From CATQHL01 sp965242895 (GTDB lineage: Bacteria; Actinomycetota; Acidimicrobiia; Acidimicrobiales; CATQHL01), in contig OZ251507.1 of assembly GCA_965242895.1 (NCBI GenBank), positions 806,001-870,000 on the forward strand: a stretch of DNA of 64,000 nucleotides, in the 5' to 3' direction. A program made the translations under genes and the position numbers. Positions 34,860 through 42,956 of this stretch are shown here, piece after piece (within the stretch, counting starts at the first letter, position 1; every line of letters starts with the position of its first letter). The notes beneath the pieces were generated by a model. It made no database searches. It worked only from the letters and a program-made list of their open reading frames with translations, and was not told the DNA's origin.

Positions 34860-36617
34860 ATGCTGAACAAGCTCACGATCCGCAACTTCAAGCGCTTCGA
34901 GGAGGTGGAGATCGACCTAGGCAGTCCGGTCGTCTTTGTCGGCCCAAATAATTCCGGAAAGACCACTGCTCTGCAAGCCCTGGCTCTTTGGAACGTCGGC
35001 TTGAAGCGCTGGCTGGAAAAGCGTTCTGAAGCGAGCGCTGCCAAGTCGCGACCGGGAGTTGCCGTCAACCGCCAAGACCTGCTGGCCGTGCCTGTCCCTG
35101 CAGCAAACCTCCTCTGGCGGGACCTGCGCACTAGGCACGTGAGGAGGGAAGACGGCAAGCAGAAGACCAGCAACATCAGGATCGACATATCCGTAGAAGG
35201 GGAAACCGAAGGCAGAACCTGGGAATGCGGACTGGAGTTCGACTTTGCGAATACCGAATCCTTCTACTGCCGACCGCGGCGCAGCAACGCAGCAGAGCCG
35301 GAACGGATGGAAGTGCCCACGGAAGCCTCTTCGGTGAACGTCGCCTACCTTCCGCCGATGTCGGGGCTGGCGACGAACGAGACCCGCCTCAATCGGGGAG
35401 CCATAAACGTGAGGATCGGAGAGGGACGGACTGCCGAAGTGCTACGAAACCTGTGCTTCCTCGTGTACCGCCAAGACCCTGAAAACTGGGAGTTATTGGT
35501 CGAGCAAATCCGAGAGATGTTCGGCGCCGAACTCGACCCGCCGATCTACGTCGAAGAACGCGGCGAACTGAAGATGACCTACAGGGAAACGCAGGAAACA
35601 CAGACAAAGGAAAGGCGGGAAGCAACACTCGACCTCTCCTCTTCCGGACGGGGTCTGCAGCAGTGCATGCTGCTGCTTGCCTACATGTACAGCCACCCAG
35701 GAACGGTTGTGCTGCTAGACGAACCCGACGTCCACCTCGAGATTTTGCGGCAGCGCGAGATCTATCAACACATCAGCAGATCGGCCGCGGGGAGCGGCAG
35801 CCAGGTCATAGCCGCCAGCCACTCCGAGGTGATCATGAGCGAAGCGGGAGACCAGGACACGCTCGTGGCCTTCGTCGGCAAGCCCCACAGAATCGACAAG
35901 CACGGGCAAAGCCAGGTTCTCAAGGCTCTCAAGTCGATCGGCTTTGAGGATTACCTGCTGGCGGAACAGAAGGGATGGGTTCTCTACCTCGAAGGGCCCA
36001 CTGACTTGTCGATACTCGAGGCTTTTGCTCGCCGGCTCGGCCACAAGAAGGCCGCTCGAGCACTAAAGCGCGTCTTCGTGCACCACGTGGGCAACAATCC
36101 TGCAGAGGTCAGAAACCATTTCCAAGGCCTAAAAGAGGCATGCCCAGAACTGGTTGGTGTGGCGCTCTTCGACCGGCTGGATCCCCGGCCAGAAGCAAAC
36201 CCTGTCGAATGCTTGATGTGGGAGCGGCGCGAGATCGAAAACTATTTTTGCTCGAAGTCCACCCTCGAAGCGTTCGCAAAAGAGACCGGTCGCAAGGCTT
36301 GGGGACCGGGACCCTTGCTCGCCGAAATCGAGCGAAGAAAGCGGCTGGAAGCCATGCAGGAAGCGATACCCGAGGTCGTCAAGGCGATGGAGGTTTTGGG
36401 AAAGAAAAGCCCCTGGGATCGTGACACCAAAGTCAGCGACGACTTCCTGACCCCGCTCTTCAAGGACTACTACAAGCGTCTCGGGCTTCCGAACCAGATG
36501 GCCAAGAAAAGCTTCTACGAACTGGCAGAATACGTCCCCGAAGAGGAGATCGACCCCGAGATCGGCGAGAAGCTCGACGCCATCGCTGCGGTGGCCAGAA
36601 GTGCCCGAGCAAAGTAA
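34860..36617 (+). CDS. OLD/PARIS-like AAA ATPase with C-terminal Toprim-type domain
   Basis: 585 aa. ABC-type ATPase with Walker A GPNNSGKTT (28-36), a signature-like SSSGRGLQQ, Walker B VVLLDEPDVHLE and ASHSEVIMSEA. From about residue 375 a Toprim-like region begins with LEGPTDLSILEAFA (acidic Glu/Asp) and later FDRLDPRP. REIENYFC resembles the DUF4435 domain of the PARIS effector AriB. So it may be an OLD-family nuclease or a one-protein version of PARIS (AriA-AriB fused). It stands alone between CoA-transferase and selenoprotein-associated genes, away from the main defence island, in similar GC-rich DNA. Function in anti-phage defence is inferred. Confidence 0.78.
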   Translation: MLNKLTIRNFKRFEEVEIDLGSPVVFVGPNNSGKTTALQALALWNVGLKRWLEKRSEASAAKSRPGVAVNRQDLLAVPVPAANLLWRDLRTRHVRREDGKQKTSNIRIDISVEGETEGRTWECGLEFDFANTESFYCRPRRSNAAEPERMEVPTEASSVNVAYLPPMSGLATNETRLNRGAINVRIGEGRTAEVLRNLCFLVYRQDPENWELLVEQIREMFGAELDPPIYVEERGELKMTYRETQETQTKERREATLDLSSSGRGLQQCMLLLAYMYSHPGTVVLLDEPDVHLEILRQREIYQHISRSAAGSGSQVIAASHSEVIMSEAGDQDTLVAFVGKPHRIDKHGQSQVLKALKSIGFEDYLLAEQKGWVLYLEGPTDLSILEAFARRLGHKKAARALKRVFVHHVGNNPAEVRNHFQGLKEACPELVGVALFDRLDPRPEANPVECLMWERREIENYFCSKSTLEAFAKETGRKAWGPGPLLAEIERRKRLEAMQEAIPEVVKAMEVLGKKSPWDRDTKVSDDFLTPLFKDYYKRLGLPNQMAKKSFYELAEYVPEEEIDPEIGEKLDAIAAVARSARAK

Positions 36618-36726
36618 AAATCATCTGGCAGCGGAGGATCAAGAGGGTCGTCCCGTTGCGCCTGAAGTTTGCCTTGCGCCTTAGGCCATCGCCTATCCGT
36701 CCGCAACTCGACTAGTCGAAGCGCCG

Positions 36727-37821
36727 ATGCCTGAAGAGTCTCTCCCCCAGACGCCCGAAGAGCCTCCCCCCCAGACGCCTGAAGACACGCTGGAAATAGA
36801 CGAAGAACGGCTATTCGAAGAGTTCTGCGCCCGCGGCTGGACGGACGGACTGCCCGTGATCGCCCCCACTCCTGAACGCGTAGCGGCCCTGCTGGAGGGC
36901 GCCGGGCTGGACGCCGAAGACATCCTCGGGGAGATTCCTCAGAGAAACCGCCGTCTGAGTGCCCGCAAGGCCGCCGCCAACGCTGTGATGGCCGGCTGCG
37001 CTCCGGAGCACTTCCCTCTGGTAATCGCAGCCCTCTCGGCGATGCTGGATCGGGCATTCAACGCCCACACCGTCATGACCAGCACAGGCGGCGCAGCGTT
37101 CTGCCTGATAGTGAGCGGAGCGGTCACCGACGAACTGAAGATGGCTGCAAAGCACAACGCCCTAGGAGGTGGGCAGCGCTCCAACGCCGTAGTGGGAAGG
37201 ACGCTGCGCCTGGTGGCCCGCAACTACTTCGACGCACGCACGGGCTACCTCGACGCTTCCTCGCTGGGGCACCCCGGGAAGATCACGATGTGTCTGGCCG
37301 AAGACCCGCCCCCGGAGCCGTGGGAGCGGCTGGGCGTCGAACTGGGCTTCACCGAGGAGGATTCCACGGTCACCATCCTGGGAACGGAAGGGCCTCGCCA
37401 AGTCGCCAACCTCCTCAACCCCGACCCCAAAGGCATTCTCGACACGATGGCCGCAGCCATGCGGTCGCCAGCCACCTACGCAGTCGGGAAAGGAGGCCAG
37501 GGCGTTGTCGTGCTCGGCCCCGAACACGCCTCAGCGTTGATCGGCGCAGGGTGGAGCCGCCGCTCCGTGCGGGAATATCTGACGGAAGCCAGCCGCATTT
37601 CTCCCGCGGAACTTCAGTCGGCGGGCGTGGTCATCGAAGAAGACTCCCAGCACGACATGACGCCTGGGAGCGACGGGAAACTCCCCGCAGTGAAATCCCC
37701 CGACGACCTGTTCCTCGTGACGGCGGGCGGACACGGAGCGGGCTGGTCTGCCTACATCCCCTCCTGGGCGCCGCTTCTGCACACCAGGGCGGCGACGCGC
37801 CGGGTGGAAGTGAGAGCCTGA
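36727..37821 (+). CDS. WTDGLPV-motif protein, partner of the UGSC selenoprotein
   Basis: 364 aa. After a low-complexity start (repeated PQTPEE/PQTPED), residues about 39-60 read GWTDGLPVIAPTPERV, a motif I associate with proteins encoded beside UGSC-family (seleno)proteins. The remainder alternates helices with glycine-rich turns (TSTGGAAFCLIVSG, ALGGGQRSNAVVGRTLRL, GKGGQGVVVLGPEHA). No cofactor motif is recognised. The selenoprotein gene lies 350 bases downstream beyond a terminator hairpin, on the same strand. Conserved co-occurrence suggests joint function in an unknown redox or catabolic step. Confidence 0.65.
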   Translation: MPEESLPQTPEEPPPQTPEDTLEIDEERLFEEFCARGWTDGLPVIAPTPERVAALLEGAGLDAEDILGEIPQRNRRLSARKAAANAVMAGCAPEHFPLVIAALSAMLDRAFNAHTVMTSTGGAAFCLIVSGAVTDELKMAAKHNALGGGQRSNAVVGRTLRLVARNYFDARTGYLDASSLGHPGKITMCLAEDPPPEPWERLGVELGFTEEDSTVTILGTEGPRQVANLLNPDPKGILDTMAAAMRSPATYAVGKGGQGVVVLGPEHASALIGAGWSRRSVREYLTEASRISPAELQSAGVVIEEDSQHDMTPGSDGKLPAVKSPDDLFLVTAGGHGAGWSAYIPSWAPLLHTRAATRRVEVRA

Positions 37822-38171
37822 TGTCTGATTTGAAACTCGAGCGTCCCGACACTCAAACCTCCCGATGAATTCTCAAAAAATTCTCAGACGATCCCCAGGC
37901 GAACTGGCGATGCGTGAGGAAAACCTGTATGAGACAATAAACTCACAACAATTCCCCAGACGATTCCGAAGATTTCCAGATTCGTTGTTGCATACAAGTG
38001 ACCTAGCGTCTAGACTCTCCTACAGGTCTCTACAGATCAGCGCAAGCTGGGGCCCCCCAAACCCCAACCCAACCCCAGCTTGCGCTTTCCCTCTTTCGTT
38101 TGCGCTCTCCCTCTTCCTGAATCGTGAACGGCAAGGGAATCAGGCGTGAGTGGCAGAAAGAGGAGCGTCGC
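37822..38171. other. Intergenic stretch before the selenoprotein gene
   Basis: 350 bases without a supported gene. It contains short repeated pieces (AATTCTCA; CCCAGACGAT), the terminator at 38039-38086 and a tandem 21-base unit after it (TTGCGCTTTCCCTCTTTCG and a diverged second copy, 38080-38120). The promoter of the selenoprotein gene should be downstream of the terminator. Confidence 0.5.
38039..38086 (+). terminator. Strong hairpin terminator between the WTDGLPV gene and the selenoprotein gene
   Basis: Left arm AGCGCAAGCTGGGG (38039-38052) and right arm CCCCAGCTTGCGCT (38073-38086) are perfect 14-base complements around a C/A-rich 20-base loop. A pyrimidine-rich stretch with T runs follows. 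It should end transcription from 36727-37821 and insulate the selenoprotein gene. Confidence 0.8.
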
Positions 38172-38828
38172 ATGAACATCCCGCCCAGCCGGTCGTCGAG
38201 CCGCCCGCCGAGTCAGTCGCCTAGTCGGGGACCGAATCAGTCGCCCAGCCGGTCGTCAAACCGGTCGCTAATCAGGATTGTGAGACCGGATTTCGAAGAG
38301 ACCTCCCAAGCGGTCTCCCTCGCCCGCAGGGAGCGCTCCGACGTCTCCGATCCTTATGTCCTCACCCTCATCGACAACGGGAAGCCCAACGCCAAACTAC
38401 TTCTCACCCACGCCGCCGAAGAACTAAGGAAACGACTTCCCCTAGCGGAAGTGCGCGTGCACACCAAGCAGTCGGCCAGCGCCGCCCTCGACGTCAGCAC
38501 CGCAGACCTCATCGCCGCCCGCTCTCGCATGGCCATCTCCGGTGTAGGCGATTGAGGGGCTTGCACTGCGTGCAGTTTGCACGACGCCTTGATGATGGAA
38601 GCCAGGGGCGTCCCCTCCGCCCTGCTGCTGACCGAGCCTTTCACGGAGATCGCTCAGGAATTCGCCGCCGGCCTAGGCGCTCCCCTCTACCAGGTCACTT
38701 CCGTGCCGCACCCCATCTCCTCCGCCGACGCTGAGGAGTTGCGAAGCTACGCATCGGCGGCAGCCGGCGATCTCATCAGAAACCTGACCGCACCCGCCCC
38801 TCCCCCGACCACTCAGGAGGCAACATGA
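38172..38828 (+). CDS. UGSC-family selenoprotein (in-frame TGA read as selenocysteine)
   Basis: 218 aa if TGA at 38553-38555 is read as selenocysteine (residue 128). ATG 38172 follows AGGAG by six bases. The frame is the same on both sides of the TGA and makes one protein: ISGVGD-U-GACTACSLHDAL, then MMEARGVPSALLLTEPF. This matches the UGSC family signature (G-D-U-G-S-C, then D..E..G.P), with Ala in place of Ser. A hairpin of bacterial SECIS type lies just after the TGA (38569-38583). The start region is a Ser/Arg/Pro low-complexity repeat. The final TGA overlaps the next ATG (ATGA), so it is the true stop. If read normally, it would be two meaningless fragments. Requires selA-D elsewhere. 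Confidence 0.8.
38556..38583 (+). promoter_or_regulatory. Candidate bacterial SECIS hairpin
   Basis: Thirteen bases after the TGA a perfect five-base-pair stem CGTGC/GCACG (38569-38573, 38579-38583) closes the loop AGTTT. Bacterial SECIS elements have a short stem-loop at this distance, with G and U in the apical loop, bound by SelB. Position, size and GU in the loop fit; binding is inferred. Confidence 0.6.
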
Positions 38829-39829
38829 AACTCACCGAACAGGATGAATACCTGCATCCGCCGCCGGAAGGGGGAAGCGGACTCTGGAGCGACAACTTCT
38901 GGTTTTCGGTGGCCGACCGGGAAGCCGACGTGTTCGGCGTCAACCACATCCACGCCAGCCTCTCGCATTCCTACCTAAGAGCGAGCGCTTTCTACGTGAT
39001 AGACGGAGTGCATCAGCAGTGGGCGTCCCGCAGTCCGCTGGAGGGCGGCGGGGAGTTCGATGAGTTGGGCGACGGACGGGTGAAGTTCTCCGTGCTGAAG
39101 CCCTACGAAAGCTACCGCTGGGTGTTCGACGGGGAAAAGTTCGGCTTCGACCTGCGCTTCGACGCCCGCTTCGCTCCGTTCGACTACGCGGACTGCTTCG
39201 GAGGCAACCCGCTGGCGACCTACGAGAGCTACGGAGGCCACTACGAGCAGGCCCTGAACTGCTCGGGGAGTCTGGAGACCTACGGCGGCCCCAGGGCGGG
39301 CGAGAGGCGGACGATTTCCTGCTGGTCGCACCGTGACCATTCCTGGACTTACCGCTTCACTGAGCCCTCCCCCTGGGAGCCGAAGAGGCGCAAGACGCAG
39401 CAGGCTTCCTGGGGTCATTTCTGGCCTTCAGTTCAGCTTCCCGAACGTCACCTCAACTCCTTCGGCTGGATGAGCCCCACCCAGCCCATCCCTGAGGGAA
39501 GGGCGCACACGGGGGGATGGATAGCGGACGCCTCCGGTTCCCGCCCCATCCGCTCTGCGAGCTGCACGCCCCGCATGGAGGACGACGAGCGCACAGCCAT
39601 GTCGTTCCGGATGACCTTCGAGCTGACCGACGGAGAGACGCTCACGGTGCTCACCGGACGCAAGCACGCCCAGACCCGCAACGGCCTCATGCGCGACGAG
39701 AACGACGCCGAAGCCCGCTTGGACTGCTACGAGCCGTTCTTCGACTTCGAAGTGCTCGAGACCGGCGAGCGCGGCTACGGCGTGGTGGAGTATTCGGTGC
39801 ATCCGCCGTGGCCGCGCTTCAGGTTCTGA
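38825..39829 (+). CDS. Conserved protein of CrtC/AttH-like lipocalin fold (tentative)
   Basis: 334 aa, starting at the ATG that overlaps the selenoprotein stop. The sequence is rich in aromatic residues and beta-strand pattern: LWSDNFWFSV, RWVFDGEKFGFDLRFDARF, SCWSHRDHSWTYRF, SFRMTFELTDGETLTVLTGRK. A paired beta-sandwich of the hydroxyneurosporene-synthase/AttH type is my tentative reading. There is no signal peptide or metal motif. Translational coupling to the selenoprotein suggests the two act together, perhaps on a hydrophobic substrate. Alternative reading: a DUF-type protein of unknown role. Confidence 0.6.
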   Translation: MKLTEQDEYLHPPPEGGSGLWSDNFWFSVADREADVFGVNHIHASLSHSYLRASAFYVIDGVHQQWASRSPLEGGGEFDELGDGRVKFSVLKPYESYRWVFDGEKFGFDLRFDARFAPFDYADCFGGNPLATYESYGGHYEQALNCSGSLETYGGPRAGERRTISCWSHRDHSWTYRFTEPSPWEPKRRKTQQASWGHFWPSVQLPERHLNSFGWMSPTQPIPEGRAHTGGWIADASGSRPIRSASCTPRMEDDERTAMSFRMTFELTDGETLTVLTGRKHAQTRNGLMRDENDAEARLDCYEPFFDFEVLETGERGYGVVEYSVHPPWPRFRF

Positions 39830-39892
39830 GCCGAAGGTCTGCGGGGGCAGTGCCCGTGAGACGATCCTCGCCCCGATGGCGGAGGGGCGAAG

Positions 39893-40007
39893 GACGGGTC
39901 TCTTGAAGAGGACCATGCGCTTCGGCCTGCACCCACTCACACGACCATCACCATCGCCAACGGCGTGACGGGTTTCTTGAAGAGGCGCATGCGCTTCGGC
40001 CTGCACC
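39893..40007 (+). repeat. Duplicated start region of the LLM oxidoreductase gene
   Basis: A 41-base segment containing TTGAAGAGG and ATGCGCTTCGGCCTGCACC occurs at 39893-39933 and again at 39967-40007, with three differences. The second copy is the real start region of the downstream gene. The first gives a 17-codon frame that stops at TGA, a duplicated ribosome binding site and start. Confidence 0.85.
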
Positions 40008-40981
40008 TGCCGCAATTAGGGCGCTCAGCTAGTTGCGGCCACATAGTCTCCGTGGCTCGCCGGGCTGAAGAGTTGGGCTTCGACGACGTCTGGACGGCCG
40101 ACCACGTGGCGGTTCCCCTCTCGCTGGAGGGCATGCCGTCCTTCTTCCCCGAACCTGTGCCGCTGCTGGCCGCCGCAGCCGCCCACACCCGCAAGGTGGG
40201 TCTGGGCACGAGCGTGCTAGTCCCCGCTTACCGCAACCCCATGCAGTTCGCCAAGCAGTGGGCAACCCTCGACTGGCTGTCGGGCGGCCGCACCATCCTG
40301 GGGGTCGGAGCCGGCTGGCTGGAAGAGGAATTCGCCGCCTGCGGCGTACCGATGGTGCGGCGCGGGCAGCGTCTAGACGACTACATTGCGGGCTGGCGGG
40401 CGGCCTGGTCGGGCGCTGTCGAGTTCGAAAGCGCTCACTTTTCTTTCAAAGGGGTGCGCATCAAGCCCACTCCGCCCGGCCCTGTGCCCATCTGGGTGGG
40501 CGGCTCCTCAGAAGGCGCCCTGCGGCGGGCGGCGCGCAGCGAAGGATGGATGGGTACCTGGGCGCCCCTCGAGGTGTTCCGAGAGCGGCTAGAGGAGTTG
40601 CGCTCCTACCAGCAGGAACAATCAGAAGAACTTGAACAGGGCAAGCAGGAGCGTCAAGGCGGGCAGGCGGGGCAGCCCCGACAACAAGGCGAACAGGATC
40701 ACCAAAGCGGCTGCGACCCGACGATCTCCATCCACATGGAAGTCCGCCTAGGGGATTCTCTGAGAAACGGAGGGCGCTGGAGCGAAGTGGGCGACGGCTA
40801 CGGCGACCGTCAGATGGTCGGCGGGTCGCCTGAGGAGATCGCCGAGATACTCGACGGATACATACAAGCAGGTCTGCAGCACGCCTTGATGGTGCCCCTC
40901 GCCCGCAGCATCGAGGAGTGGGACGCCCACATCGAGGGTCTGTGCGAGGTGAAGTCGCTGCTGTCGGCTTCCTGCGCCTAG
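39989..40981 (+). CDS. LLM-class (probably F420-dependent) oxidoreductase
   Basis: About 330 aa, luciferase-like monooxygenase fold. ATG 39989 follows AAGAGG; the protein begins MRFGLHLPQLG as in this family, then RRAEELGFDDVWTADHV, LGTSVLVPAYRNP, LDWLSGGRTILGVGAGW and PVPIWVGGSSEGALRRAAR. The last block is typical of F420-using members of actinobacteria. A Gln/Glu/Gly-rich insert (about residues 212-245) is unusual for the family and looks like a low-complexity expansion. The preceding genes are in the same direction, so it may belong with the selenoprotein cluster. Substrate unknown. Confidence 0.85.
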   Translation: MRFGLHLPQLGRSASCGHIVSVARRAEELGFDDVWTADHVAVPLSLEGMPSFFPEPVPLLAAAAAHTRKVGLGTSVLVPAYRNPMQFAKQWATLDWLSGGRTILGVGAGWLEEEFAACGVPMVRRGQRLDDYIAGWRAAWSGAVEFESAHFSFKGVRIKPTPPGPVPIWVGGSSEGALRRAARSEGWMGTWAPLEVFRERLEELRSYQQEQSEELEQGKQERQGGQAGQPRQQGEQDHQSGCDPTISIHMEVRLGDSLRNGGRWSEVGDGYGDRQMVGGSPEEIAEILDGYIQAGLQHALMVPLARSIEEWDAHIEGLCEVKSLLSASCA

Positions 40982-41085
40982 GGCACCTAGGGTCGCCTAA
41001 GACCGACCGAGGTCGCCCAAGTTAACGGCTAACCTCTTAAGAAGCAGCCCGATTCGTAAACGCAAGAACATCGGAGGACTTGACA

Positions 41086-41550
41086 ATGTTTGACTTCGCA
41101 ACACCCTTCCACATAGGTCTGGTGGTTCCCGACCTAGAAAAGGCGATGGACGACTACTCAAAGGCCGCTGGCATCACCTGGTACAAGCGGCAGTACCTGG
41201 AGCTGGACATCCTGGTGGACGGAGAAGTCGTCTCCACCAGCGTGCACTTCAACTACTCAAAAGAAGGCCCTGTTCAGGTCGAACTCTGCTCCGGGCCGGA
41301 AGGGTCGTTCTGGGACGCCGCCGTCCACGGCGGTCTAAATCACGTGGGATATTGGACGGAAGACTTCAACGCAGACCTCTCCAGATTCACCTCCCAGGGC
41401 TGGCGGCTGCGAAACTCCGGCGTAGGCGAGGACGGACAGCCCGACGCCTTCGCTTACGTGATCTCTCCTCAAGGTCAGCAGGTCGAACTCGTCGACGTGG
41501 CGATACGCCCCCTGTTCGAGAACTGGTACGCCGGCGGCGATTTCGCCTAG
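41086..41550 (+). CDS. VOC/glyoxalase-superfamily protein
   Basis: About 154 aa. ATG 41086 is preferred to TTG 41080 because GGAGG then has normal spacing. The protein starts with FHIGLVVPDLEKAMDDYSKA, read as FHIGLVVPDL and AMDDYSKA, the strand-helix of vicinal-oxygen-chelate proteins. Later parts include VQVELCSGPEGSFW, GLNHVGYWTEDF and YVISPQGQQVELVDV. His, Glu and Gln at the metal positions are present, so it may be a lyase, dioxygenase or isomerase. A hairpin follows its stop (41563-41583). No strict partner gene is evident. Confidence 0.8.
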   Translation: MFDFATPFHIGLVVPDLEKAMDDYSKAAGITWYKRQYLELDILVDGEVVSTSVHFNYSKEGPVQVELCSGPEGSFWDAAVHGGLNHVGYWTEDFNADLSRFTSQGWRLRNSGVGEDGQPDAFAYVISPQGQQVELVDVAIRPLFENWYAGGDFA

Positions 41551-41562
41551 GCGGACACGCCT

Positions 41563-41583
41563 AGCCTGAGCGTCGCTCAGGCT
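41563..41583. terminator. Inverted repeat between convergent genes
   Basis: AGCCTGAGCG and CGCTCAGGCT face each other with one base between, so the hairpin would open to a small loop. It sits in the 40 bases between the VOC gene (plus) and the phosphotransferase gene (minus). It has no T run, so it may act as a weak two-way terminator. Confidence 0.55.
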
Positions 41584-41590
41584 CTCCGTG

Positions 41591-42949
41591 TCACAACTCA
41601 CGCCAGCGCATGACCGGCAGCCCTCTGCGGACCGCTGGGTCTTTACCGCCCAGTTCCAACAGCGGGGCAGCCAGTTCATGGCCGCAGTCGTCGATCCGAG
41701 CAACTAGGCGCTCCCACTCCGCACTCCAGGCGGGCGAGGGCGGAGGCACCCCCAGTTCCTCCAGCGGGTTCGCTGCGGCATCCGCATCATCTGCGGGCGC
41801 TGAGAAGTCTGCGGGCGACGAAGAGACTGCGGGCGCCGCAGCATCTGCGGGCGACGCGGAGACGCCTAGGCTGCCGCCGAAACCGAAGCCCTCATGCAGC
41901 GGACATCGGGCGGCGGGCGGCTCACCCACCACCGCGCTCAGAGAAGGAAGGTCGGACTCCAACCAACGCACCAACTCCCAGGCGCCCTCCTGCGCCGAAG
42001 CGCCTATGAGCGCCAGACGCCGATCGTCGGAATAGCCGCGAACCAGGGCGGACAACCCCGTCATGGCCGAGAGGTACGACCTAACCCGTTCCAACCGAAG
42101 GGCGTAAGACAAACGACCCGCATCCATACCCGCACCCCCGGCGCTGGTATATACGTCGAACGCCTGGCCTTCTATTGCTGCCCAACCCCCGAAGTGCATG
42201 CTGAAAGCAACGTCGCAGAGGGGGTCACCCACCCAGGCGCGCTCCCAGTCGATCACACCTGTTAGTTCACCCGACCCGCTCCAGAGAACGTTCGCAGGAC
42301 GGAAGTCCCCGTGGCAGAGCACGGGTGGGAGCGGGCAGTCAGGTATGCGGCCGTGCAGCCAGCGGAATGCGGCGTCGATTCCCGGATGCCTCCAACAACG
42401 GCGGTAGTTAGCCGCCATCCGCGCCAGTTCAGCCTCATACGCTGCCGTGATCCCCTCAGTCGAGTCGACCTCAAACGCAGCTGCGCTGCCGTGCAAGGCA
42501 CCCAGGGTCTCCGCCAGCTTGCGCCGGTACGGGTCGGGGTGTACAGGACGCCGCACCACCTCACCCTCCAGAAAGGAATACACACCAAAGGGGCGACCGA
42601 CGGGGTTGGGCAGCGAGCGCACCCCCAACACGTCGGGAACCCGAACCACACCCGCAGCAGCGCTCACCCGCAGGGCTTCGGCGGCCGGATCGTAAGGTTC
42701 GACCGTCCCGCCCAGCGGCGCCACCCGAAGAATCACCGACGATGCGTCGGCCAAACTTACCTTCAGGGTGATCCAGGAGTAGCCGCCGGAGAGGCGCTCA
42801 GCGGAAACGGCCCTCTCGCCGCACACATCAAAGAGCGCCTCGCCAACAGCCGACAAGCTCAGGTCAGGCGGAGCTAACGGGGCTGGCGAAACAGGCGGGT
42901 CAAGCGAAACAGGCGATGCAGGACAGTCTGGCTGGGAGGAGAGCCGCAT
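41591..42949 (-). CDS. APH-family phosphotransferase
   Basis: About 452 aa. ATG 42949 is chosen as it avoids overlap with the upstream ABC gene (ends 42957); earlier frame is probably not used. Kinase-like features of the aminoglycoside/acyl-CoA-dehydrogenase-associated phosphotransferase group are VILRVAPLGG (lysine position weak), PFGVYSFLEGEVV, LCHGDFRPANVLW with catalytic Asp, and GVIDWERAWVGDP with metal Asp. A Ser/Ala/Pro-rich segment (about 385-410) and a small C-terminal domain follow. It comes directly after the transporter genes on the same strand. The substrate is likely a small alcohol or sugar; resistance to aminoglycosides is not implied. Confidence 0.8.
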   Translation of the reverse strand: MRLSSQPDCPASPVSLDPPVSPAPLAPPDLSLSAVGEALFDVCGERAVSAERLSGGYSWITLKVSLADASSVILRVAPLGGTVEPYDPAAEALRVSAAAGVVRVPDVLGVRSLPNPVGRPFGVYSFLEGEVVRRPVHPDPYRRKLAETLGALHGSAAAFEVDSTEGITAAYEAELARMAANYRRCWRHPGIDAAFRWLHGRIPDCPLPPVLCHGDFRPANVLWSGSGELTGVIDWERAWVGDPLCDVAFSMHFGGWAAIEGQAFDVYTSAGGAGMDAGRLSYALRLERVRSYLSAMTGLSALVRGYSDDRRLALIGASAQEGAWELVRWLESDLPSLSAVVGEPPAARCPLHEGFGFGGSLGVSASPADAAAPAVSSSPADFSAPADDADAAANPLEELGVPPPSPAWSAEWERLVARIDDCGHELAAPLLELGGKDPAVRRGLPVMRWREL

Positions 42950-42956
42950 CCAACGC

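Noticed and set aside
38553..38555. Nonsense mutation making a pseudogene
   Set aside because: The frame is intact on both sides, the site is exactly the Sec position of the UGSC motif, and a SECIS-like hairpin follows.
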